From: Acidobacteriota bacterium
GTDB lineage: Bacteria; Acidobacteriota; Polarisedimenticolia; JAPUIV01
Length of the DNA stretch: 9,297 nucleotides
Assembly: GCA_027296665.1 (NCBI GenBank)
Contig: JAPUIV010000045.1
Location: forward strand, 1 to 9,297
Direction of reading: 5' to 3'
Shown here one piece after another: positions 1 to 6,098 of this stretch; position 1 is the first letter of the stretch, and each line of letters opens with the position of its first letter. A program made the translations under genes and the position numbers. The notes under the pieces were generated by a model, which saw only the letters and a program-made list of their open reading frames with translations, was not told the origin of the DNA and ran no database searches.

Positions 1-1310
1 ATGAGGGCGCCCTCCACAACCGGTTCCTGCTCAAGGGAGAGATGGACAAGGCCCTTTTCCCTGTCAATCTTTTCCACAAGGAACCACGACAGGTCACCGA
101 TATGGAAAAGGTTCTGGGGATCGATCTCTTTGGTCCACCCGAAACCCTCCCGGGAAACCTGGCCGCGGTATTCTCCGATCCGGATATCGGCCCCGTCAGG
201 GCCGACCTTCGTTACCAGGCCCGGCAGAATGCTTCCCGTTTCGATCTCCTCTTCCCATGCCTCATCCTCGTATTCATCGAGGGAAACTTCACTGTCTTCA
301 TCCAGAAGATTTCGAATGGGACCTCGGTACCCCTGGCGTTTGTCCAACGCCCGAAGACCCTTGAGAACGGCCTCGTTGGCGGCCGCTTGCATCTCCATGT
401 TCAGGGTCGAATAGACCTCCATTCCCCCGCCGTATATCGCCTTCCCGCCGTACCTCTTCTCGAGATCCTGGCGGATCCTTTCCACGAAGTAAGGGGCGAT
501 GTTTTTTGTCTCCTGCGGTTCCGGAAGAACCAGTGGTTCCTTTGAATGGATCTCGAAATCTTCGCGGGTCAGGTATCCTTCCTTCACCATGCGATTGAGA
601 ACATGGTCTCGCTTGCGAAGGGCCCGTTCGGGATGCCGGAAAGGAGATAGCGCTTCGGGCCTTTGCAGGATTCCGGCGAGAAGGGCGGCCTCGGCCAGGG
701 TCAAATCGGCGGCATGTTTGCCGTGATACAACCGTGAGGCAGCCTCGAGTCCATAACGCCCATGGCCCATGTAGATCTGGTTACAGTAAAACTCCAGGAT
801 CTCTTCTTTCGTGTAGACTTTTTCGATCTGGAGCGCGAGGACAGCCTCCTGAACCTTTCTCCACACGGTCTTGTCGGGTTGAAGGAATAAATTTCTCGCC
901 AGTTGCTGTGTAATGGTGCTAGCGCCCTGTGCGAATCGGAGAGACAGGACATCCTTGATGGCGGCCCGTAAAATGCTCCTGGGATCAATGCCGAAATGAT
1001 GGTAGAACCGGGAGTCCTCGGTGGCGATGATTGCCGTACGGAGCACCTCCGGGATCTGCTCATACCGTATCAGGATCCGTTTTTGACCGGCAAATTCGTA
1101 CAGAACCTCCCCCACGTCGGAATAAATCTTGGTTCCGATGGGCGGACGGTAGTCTTCCAGACGGCTTACCCGGGGGATGTCGATGGTGAGGAGGTAGCCT
1201 GAAACGCTTCCCGCCGCTGCGGCGATTCCAAACCCGGCGAGGATCCGCAGCCAAAAACGCCTCGAGGAGGGAGAGAATAACCCAGGCTTTGCTGTTTCGT
1301 CTTCCTTCAT
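1..1310 (-). CDS. mrcA: Penicillin-binding protein 1A (class A, bifunctional murein glycosyltransferase/transpeptidase), partial: N-terminal 436 codons
   Basis: This enzyme polymerises lipid II into glycan strands and cross-links the peptides on the outer face of the inner membrane. I read the frame by reverse-complementing from the ATG at 1310; it stays open to base 1, so the C-terminal transpeptidase domain (SxxK, SxN, KTG) lies outside. Residues 1-20 are a short cytoplasmic tail and about 21-41 form one membrane anchor. The GT51 transglycosylase domain follows, with its five motifs: EDSRFYHHFG (98-107, catalytic Glu98), GASTITQQLARN (129-140), RKVQEAVLALQIE (151-163, second acidic residue Glu155), KEEILEFYCNQIYMG (168-182, Cys176 where Leu is usual) and RKRDHVLNRM (232-241). 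Residues about 300-436 match the linker/OB region of PBP1A, including an acidic stretch at 337-357. The gene is divergent from the glycosyltransferase. No Shine-Dalgarno precedes the ATG; a GTG lies directly before it. Family call is very secure; PBP1A rather than 1B/1C rests on the DYRPP segment and the linker. Confidence 0.93.
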   Translation of the reverse strand, partial: MKEDETAKPGLFSPSSRRFWLRILAGFGIAAAAGSVSGYLLTIDIPRVSRLEDYRPPIGTKIYSDVGEVLYEFAGQKRILIRYEQIPEVLRTAIIATEDSRFYHHFGIDPRSILRAAIKDVLSLRFAQGASTITQQLARNLFLQPDKTVWRKVQEAVLALQIEKVYTKEEILEFYCNQIYMGHGRYGLEAASRLYHGKHAADLTLAEAALLAGILQRPEALSPFRHPERALRKRDHVLNRMVKEGYLTREDFEIHSKEPLVLPEPQETKNIAPYFVERIRQDLEKRYGGKAIYGGGMEVYSTLNMEMQAAANEAVLKGLRALDKRQGYRGPIRNLLDEDSEVSLDEYEDEAWEEEIETGSILPGLVTKVGPDGADIRIGEYRGQVSREGFGWTKEIDPQNLFHIGDLSWFLVEKIDREKGLVHLSLEQEPVVEGAL

Positions 1311-1318
1311 CACTGATA

Positions 1319-1324
1319 TATAAT
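1319..1324 (+). promoter_or_regulatory. Candidate -10 element for the glycosyltransferase-uvrB-uvrC transcript
   Basis: A perfect TATAAT lies in the only AT-rich patch of the 110-bp divergent gap, facing the glycosyltransferase. No good -35 sits 16-18 bp upstream (the best is TTCGTC or similar, 2-3 of 6). It overlaps the candidate -10 of the opposite promoter. A start near 1331 would give a GC-rich leader of about 90 nt. Suggestive, not proven. Confidence 0.3.
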
Positions 1325-1351
1325 TTACTTTACTCGGAAATCCCCGGTCAA
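1322..1351 (-). promoter_or_regulatory. Candidate sigma-70 promoter for the PBP1A gene
   Basis: On the minus strand TTGACC (1346-1351, 5 of 6 to the -35 consensus) is followed after 18 bp by TAAATT (1322-1327, 4 of 6 to the -10 consensus). A start near 1315 would leave only a few bases before the ATG at 1310, so the message would be nearly leaderless. This agrees with the missing ribosome-binding site. Predicted by eye only. Confidence 0.4.
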
Positions 1352-1420
1352 GGCGGATTCCTCGACAGGCCCCGGCCCCCTCTGGGACCCCTCCAGGCAG
1401 TTCACGCGTGGGTGTAGCCG

Positions 1421-2128
1421 TTGCTGATTTCCATCATCATTCCGGTAAAAAATGAGGAACGGGCCATTCCTTCCACCCTTGAAAAACTCCTCCTGCAACG
1501 CGGAGAATTCGAGACCATCGTGGTAGATGGCGGCAGTTCCGACAGATCGATCGCGCTGGCGAAACAATGGGAGGAACCTTTTCGAAAAACCGGCCGGAAG
1601 TTAAAAAAAATACAATCTTCTCCCGGAAGGGGCCTACAAATGAACCGGGGAGCGCGCGAGGCCAGAGGGGAGATTCTCCTCTTTCTCCATGCAGACACCT
1701 GGCTGCCCGATGGCGCATTGGAAAAGGTGCGAGAGAAGATGGCAGACCCAAACTTTCTTGGCGGAGGATTCGCCCATCGGTTCAGGGAAAAGGGTTACCT
1801 GCTCCGGTGCATCTCCTTTTACTCCACCTGGAGAGGGGCGATTCGGCGTTCCTTCTGCGGAGATCAGGCGCTTTTTGTCCGGCGTTCCGTTTTCCTCCGG
1901 ATGGGAGGATTTCGAGAGATGCCCCTGCTCGAGGATCTGGAATTCACCCGGCGCTTGCGCCGCCTTGGACGGGTTGGATTCATTTATCTCCCGGTAAGAA
2001 CTTCCGCGCGAAGGGTTCGTAAGGTAGGGGTGTTCCAATTCCTTGTTTTTATCGCGATCGCGAAAATTTTCTTCGCTGTCGATCGGATACCCGAATTTCT
2101 TACCCGGAAATACCCTGAGGTCCGGTAG
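1421..2128 (+). CDS. Family 2 glycosyltransferase, TIGR04283-like
   Basis: A 235-residue GT-A-fold glycosyltransferase that should transfer a sugar from a nucleotide-sugar donor; the acceptor is unknown. It opens directly on the first strand of the fold (ISIIIPVKNEE, residues 3-13), then DGGSSD (36-41), the metal-binding HADT (90-93, DxD equivalent), CGDQ (146-149) and the ED pair (171-172) before a basic stretch. A hydrophobic segment at about 205-218 near the C-terminus could touch the membrane but is too short to call a secure helix. The layout fits the TIGR04283 family, which was named for arsenosugar neighbourhoods; no arsenic gene is visible here, so that role should not be assumed. An in-frame TAG at 1415-1417 makes TTG 1421 the first possible start, without a clear Shine-Dalgarno. 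It ends 9 bp before uvrB and probably shares its transcript. Confidence 0.85.
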   Translation: MLISIIIPVKNEERAIPSTLEKLLLQRGEFETIVVDGGSSDRSIALAKQWEEPFRKTGRKLKKIQSSPGRGLQMNRGAREARGEILLFLHADTWLPDGALEKVREKMADPNFLGGGFAHRFREKGYLLRCISFYSTWRGAIRRSFCGDQALFVRRSVFLRMGGFREMPLLEDLEFTRRLRRLGRVGFIYLPVRTSARRVRKVGVFQFLVFIAIAKIFFAVDRIPEFLTRKYPEVR

Positions 2129-2137
2129 GGGAATGCC

Positions 2138-4162
2138 ATGCCCGACTTCCGGATCGTAACCGATTTTCATCCCCGGGGGGACCAGCCTGAAGCGATTGCT
2201 TCCCTTGTGAGCGGGCTCGTCGAAAAACAACGCCATCAGGTGCTGTTGGGTGTGACCGGTTCAGGAAAAACTTTTACCATGGCCCGGGTGATAGCCCAGG
2301 TAAACCGCCCCGCCCTGGTCCTTGCCCACAACAAAACCTTGGCCGCCCAATTGTTCCAGGAATTCAGAAAATTTTTCCCCGAAAATGCAGTCGAGTATTT
2401 CGTCAGTTATTACGATTACTACCAACCCGAAGCATTCGTACCCCAGTCCAATACCTACATAGAAAAAGAGGCCACGGTAAACGAGGAGATCGACCGGCTC
2501 CGGCATTCGGCGACCCGCTCCCTGTTCGAGCGGAACGATGTCCTGATTGTGGCCTCGGTCTCTTGTATCTACGGATTGGGGTCCCCGGAAGCCTACCACG
2601 GCATGATGCTTTCCCTTGAAAGAGGCGCAGAAACGGATCGGGATGGAATTCTCAGGAAACTTGTCGAGATCCAGTATGAACGGCGGCGCTACGAACTGGA
2701 AAGAGGAACCTTTCGGGTGCGCGGAGATGCGGTGGAGATTCTGCCCCTTTATGAGCAGTTCGGTTTGCGGGTGGTGATCAACGATGGTCGGGTCGAATCG
2801 ATTCATTCCATAGATCCGATCCGGGGCAATTCCATCCGGTCGATCGAACGGATGGCTGTTTATCCCAATTCCCATTACGTGACCGAACGGGAACAACTCC
2901 TGCGCGCGGTTGAAACCATCACCGAGGAACTGGAGGAACATACCTCCCTCCTGGAAAAGAATGGCCGTTTGCTGGAATGCCAGAGATTGCGGCAGCGAAC
3001 CCTGTTCGACCTTGAGATGATCCGGGAGGTGGGCTACTGCCACGGAATCGAGAACTATTCCCGGCATCTCACCGGAAGGAGGGCAGGGGAACCACCCCCG
3101 ACCCTGATCGATTATCTCCATCCCGACACCATCATTTTTCTGGATGAAAGCCACGTGACCGTACCCCAGATTCGGGGAATGTACCGCGGGGACCGATCCC
3201 GGAAACAGACCCTGATCGAATATGGCTACCGGCTTCCTTCCGCCCTGGATAATCGCCCTTTGAAATTTGAAGAGTTTGAAAGCCGGGCGCGGCAGTTGAT
3301 CTATGTGTCCGCTACCCCGGGATTGTATGAGCTGGAGAAATCGGCAGGGCTGGTCGTTGAACAATTGATCCGGCCAACCGGGCTCACCGATCCTCCCATA
3401 ACGGTCCGCCCGATCAAGGGACAGGTTGATGATCTCCTTGATGAAATCAGACGGGCGGTGAAGGAGAGAGATCGTGTTCTCGTGACCACCCTGACCAAGA
3501 GAATGGCAGAGGATCTCACCCAGTATTACCGGGAACTCGGGGTCCGGGTCGAGTATCTCCATTCCGATATCAAGACATTGGAACGGGTCCAGATCCTGAA
3601 AAGGCTCAGAAAGGGAGATTTCGACGTCCTCGTCGGGGTGAATCTTCTTCGGGAGGGACTCGATCTCCCCGAGGTTTCCGTGGTGGCGATTCTGGATGCC
3701 GACAAGGTGGTATTTCTTCGATCGGGTGGCTCCCTGATCAAGACCTGTGGACGGGCCTCCCGAAACGTCCGGGGCCGGGTGTTCATGTACGCCGATCGGA
3801 TCACGAAGAGCATGGCGACGGCCATCGAGGAGACCGACCGGAGAAGAAACATGCAACTCGCATACAACCGCAAGCATCACATCACCCCGGAGTCGATAGT
3901 CAAATCGATTGATGACGTGCTCGGCAGCGTGTACGAGGCCGATTACCTCAAGATCCCGATGGGAGTACAGGAGCCGGAAGAGATCTATGGGAGCCAGGCC
4001 GAGATCGATAAAAGAGTCGGGCAACTCCGGAAAAAGATGCGCGCCGCCGCCTCCTCCCAGGAGTTCGAAAAGGCGGCTGAACTTCGTGATCGGATACGGG
4101 CGCTTGAAACGGCGGCCATTTTCCCGTTCCTGGACTCCGGCAAATCGAGCCCGGCCCGGTAG
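2138..4162 (+). CDS. uvrB: UvrABC excinuclease subunit B (damage-verifying helicase-like ATPase)
   Basis: UvrB receives damaged DNA from UvrA, checks the lesion by inserting a beta-hairpin between the strands, and recruits UvrC for incision in cytoplasmic nucleotide excision repair. The 674-residue length is normal. Visible: Walker A GVTGSGKT (38-45, Lys44), the tyrosine-rich hairpin YYDYYQPEAFVPQSNTYIEK (91-110), the Walker B DESH box (336-339), the NLLREGLDLPEV segment, motif VI GRASRN (538-543, both arginines kept), and a C-terminal UVR domain at about 622-657 (EFEKAAELRDRI) that binds UvrC. The start is well supported: a TAGGGGA Shine-Dalgarno (2126-2132) overlaps the stop of the preceding gene. 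Oddity: the normally invariant stretch before motif VI reads DADKVVFLRSGGSLIKTCGRASRN minus a few positions elsewhere unchanged; Val524, Val525, Gly530 and Gly531 replace the usual Glu, Gly, Glu, Arg. The family is not in doubt. Confidence 0.97.
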   Translation: MPDFRIVTDFHPRGDQPEAIASLVSGLVEKQRHQVLLGVTGSGKTFTMARVIAQVNRPALVLAHNKTLAAQLFQEFRKFFPENAVEYFVSYYDYYQPEAFVPQSNTYIEKEATVNEEIDRLRHSATRSLFERNDVLIVASVSCIYGLGSPEAYHGMMLSLERGAETDRDGILRKLVEIQYERRRYELERGTFRVRGDAVEILPLYEQFGLRVVINDGRVESIHSIDPIRGNSIRSIERMAVYPNSHYVTEREQLLRAVETITEELEEHTSLLEKNGRLLECQRLRQRTLFDLEMIREVGYCHGIENYSRHLTGRRAGEPPPTLIDYLHPDTIIFLDESHVTVPQIRGMYRGDRSRKQTLIEYGYRLPSALDNRPLKFEEFESRARQLIYVSATPGLYELEKSAGLVVEQLIRPTGLTDPPITVRPIKGQVDDLLDEIRRAVKERDRVLVTTLTKRMAEDLTQYYRELGVRVEYLHSDIKTLERVQILKRLRKGDFDVLVGVNLLREGLDLPEVSVVAILDADKVVFLRSGGSLIKTCGRASRNVRGRVFMYADRITKSMATAIEETDRRRNMQLAYNRKHHITPESIVKSIDDVLGSVYEADYLKIPMGVQEPEEIYGSQAEIDKRVGQLRKKMRAAASSQEFEKAAELRDRIRALETAAIFPFLDSGKSSPAR

Positions 4163-4163
4163 C

Positions 4164-5975
4164 ATGATGGGTCAGCCCAATCCGAAGCTCGCCGAATCGG
4201 CTGCGGCCCTACCCGCAGGGCCCGGCGTATACATGTTCCGTTCGGGGGCCGGTACCATCCTGTACATCGGGAAGGCGAAATCGCTGCGCCAGAGAACCCG
4301 CTCCTATTTCAGGCCCGGTTCCGCGCATTCTCCCCGTATCGACAGGATGCTTGCCGAGGCGGTCGGTCTCGAGGTGATCGTCACCGATTCTGAAATTGAG
4401 GCGCTGATCCTGGAAAACCAGTTGATCAAGCTGGAAAAACCCCGCTACAACGTTTTACTCCGCGACGACAAGAACTATCCCTATTTGAAACTGACGTGGC
4501 AGGACAGATTCCCCCGCGCCGTCATGGTTCGCAGCGCCTTTCCGGACGGCCAGCTCTATTTCGGACCCTATCTACCGGCCCGCACGGCCCGGCGGTCCCT
4601 GAAGGCAATTGCCAGGTTGTTTCAGGTAGCCACCTGCAATGAAAAACTCGATGGCAGCCGGCCCCGTCCCTGCCTCTATTTTCACATGAAACAGTGCCTG
4701 GGTCCTTGCGCCGGCTTGATCACCCAGGTCGAATACCGGGAGGCGGTCAGGCAAGCCCGGATGTTCCTGGAGGGGGGGAACCGGGAATTACGGGTAGATC
4801 TCGCAAAAAAGATGCGATCTGCCTCGGATCGGGAAGATTTCGAGGCGGCGGCGAGATACAGGGATCTGCTCCGGATCGTGAAGAAACAGTCCGAGCGGGT
4901 TGGACTCCGGGGAATAGGACTGGTCGATCAAGATTTTTTCTCCTTCCACCGATCGGGAACCGATGCGCTCCTTCTGGTTTTCGTTCTGCGCAATGGCGCG
5001 GTGAGGTCTCGAAGGGAGTTCCGGTTCTCCGATCTGGATCTACCCGACGAGGAATTCCTCGCCTCCGCCATCTGCCAGTACTACGCCCTGGGGAATGCCA
5101 TCCCCGCACGTATATTCACACCCATTCCGGTCCAGGACGGCGATTGGATTGCCCGGTGGCTCACCGAGAAGAATGGGCGCACCGTCAAGTTGTCCACTCC
5201 CACCCGGGGTCCCCGAAAAATGTTTCTCGCGACCCTGGAACGAAACGCCCGACTGGGGTTCCAAACATCGATCGAGGCAGTGCCGGACGGCGCCCGGATA
5301 CTGGAACAGTTACGGGAAAGGATGCAACTCGACGCCATTCCCCACCGGATAGAAGGAATCGACATTTCCCACACCGGCGGCAGTTTGACCGTCGCCTCCG
5401 TGGTCGTCTGGGAGGGAGGGGATCCCGTGCGGCGCGCTTTCCGCAGGATGCGAATGAAATCGGTCTCCGGTCCCGATGACTATGCCGCCATGGCGGAGGC
5501 GGTGGGGCGACGGTATTCCCGGCTCATCCGCGAGGATGAACCCCTTCCCGATCTCCTCCTTCTGGACGGCGGCAAGGGGCAACTTGCGGCGGCCCAGAGG
5601 GGGCTGCGAGAGAACGGTATTCCGCCCATCCCCATCGCGGCGGTGGCAAAGAGGGAAGAGGAAGTATTCCTGCCAGGCCGTGCCGATCCTATGCCCCTTG
5701 ATCGGCACGAGCCGGTTTTACATATCATCCATAGAATCCGGGACGAAGCACATCGTTACGCCCACGCGTATCACCGGCGGCTCCGCACCCGCAGCCTTCT
5801 TCGCACCGAACTGCAGGAGATTGCCGGGATCGGGCCGGCCAGGGCGAAGCGGCTGTTAAGACGTTTTGGTTCTCTCCAGGGGGTATCACGGGCGGGGGAG
5901 GAGGCGTTGGAGCAGGAAGTCGGCAAGGCTCTGGCAGCCCGGATCCGGAACCATTTTCCCGGCAGGAAATCCTGA
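4164..5975 (+). CDS. uvrC: UvrABC excinuclease subunit C (dual-incision nuclease)
   Basis: UvrC makes the 3' and then the 5' incision around a lesion in the UvrB-DNA complex. From the ATG at 4164 it has 603 residues, usual for the family. In order: a GIY-YIG nuclease domain (GVY 21-23, YIGKAK 34-39, acidic Glu77/Glu79) for the 3' cut; four cysteines 158, 170, 178 and 182 in the CX11CX7CX3C arrangement of the known UvrC 4Fe-4S cluster; a UVR domain at about 210-243 that pairs with UvrB; an RNase H-like domain with Asp400 (GIDISH), Asp468 (DGGKGQL) and His530 (RDEAHRYAH) for the 5' cut; and helix-hairpin-helix motifs at about 550-598 (IAGIGPARAKRLL). The frame is open far upstream into uvrB, but the family N-terminus fits ATG 4164 or the next ATG at 4167. 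Only one base separates it from the uvrB stop and no Shine-Dalgarno is visible, so translation is probably coupled. Confidence 0.97.
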   Translation: MMGQPNPKLAESAAALPAGPGVYMFRSGAGTILYIGKAKSLRQRTRSYFRPGSAHSPRIDRMLAEAVGLEVIVTDSEIEALILENQLIKLEKPRYNVLLRDDKNYPYLKLTWQDRFPRAVMVRSAFPDGQLYFGPYLPARTARRSLKAIARLFQVATCNEKLDGSRPRPCLYFHMKQCLGPCAGLITQVEYREAVRQARMFLEGGNRELRVDLAKKMRSASDREDFEAAARYRDLLRIVKKQSERVGLRGIGLVDQDFFSFHRSGTDALLLVFVLRNGAVRSRREFRFSDLDLPDEEFLASAICQYYALGNAIPARIFTPIPVQDGDWIARWLTEKNGRTVKLSTPTRGPRKMFLATLERNARLGFQTSIEAVPDGARILEQLRERMQLDAIPHRIEGIDISHTGGSLTVASVVVWEGGDPVRRAFRRMRMKSVSGPDDYAAMAEAVGRRYSRLIREDEPLPDLLLLDGGKGQLAAAQRGLRENGIPPIPIAAVAKREEEVFLPGRADPMPLDRHEPVLHIIHRIRDEAHRYAHAYHRRLRTRSLLRTELQEIAGIGPARAKRLLRRFGSLQGVSRAGEEALEQEVGKALAARIRNHFPGRKS

Positions 5976-6009
5976 AATAGGAGTGCCGAAATCCCCGTTT
6001 TTGCCTCGC

Positions 6010-6038
6010 TTGCCCTCCGCGTCCCTCACACCTATATT
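6010..6038 (+). promoter_or_regulatory. Candidate sigma-70 promoter for the ClpA-like gene
   Basis: TTGCCC (6010-6015, 4 of 6 to the -35 consensus) and TATATT (6033-6038, 5 of 6 to the -10 consensus) are exactly 17 bp apart in the 123-bp gap after uvrC. Transcription would start near 6045, leaving about 54 nt before ATG 6099 or about 12 nt before TTG 6057. It suggests the ClpA-like gene is transcribed separately from uvrBC. Prediction by eye. Confidence 0.45.
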
Positions 6039-6098
6039 TTCCACCGGGCGGAATCGTTGCTCCCTCCGCCGGCTTCCTTTTGCCGCGCGGCCATTCCA

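Noticed and set aside
42..545. Plus-strand open frames over the PBP1A region
   Set aside because: They are shadows: the minus frame from 1310 to base 1 encodes all GT51 motifs without a stop.
1421..2128. Arsenosugar biosynthesis role for the glycosyltransferase
   Set aside because: The family name comes from gene neighbourhoods elsewhere; no arsenic methylation or radical SAM gene is in this window.
3909..4163. An 85-residue N-terminal extension of UvrC overlapping uvrB
   Set aside because: The UvrC family N-terminus begins near ATG 4164, and the upstream stretch is an arginine/serine-rich off-frame reading of the uvrB UVR domain.
2261..4165. A 634-codon open frame antisense to uvrB
   Set aside because: It lies in exact codon register with uvrB, so it only reflects the lack of TTA, CTA and TCA codons in uvrB. 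Its translation shows no protein-like domain.
5960..6002. A hairpin (CGGCA with TGCCG, 5960-5988) followed by TTTTT as a uvrC terminator
   Set aside because: The stem is only 5 bp with a 19-nt loop, and the T-run lies 9 nt beyond the stem; too weak to call.
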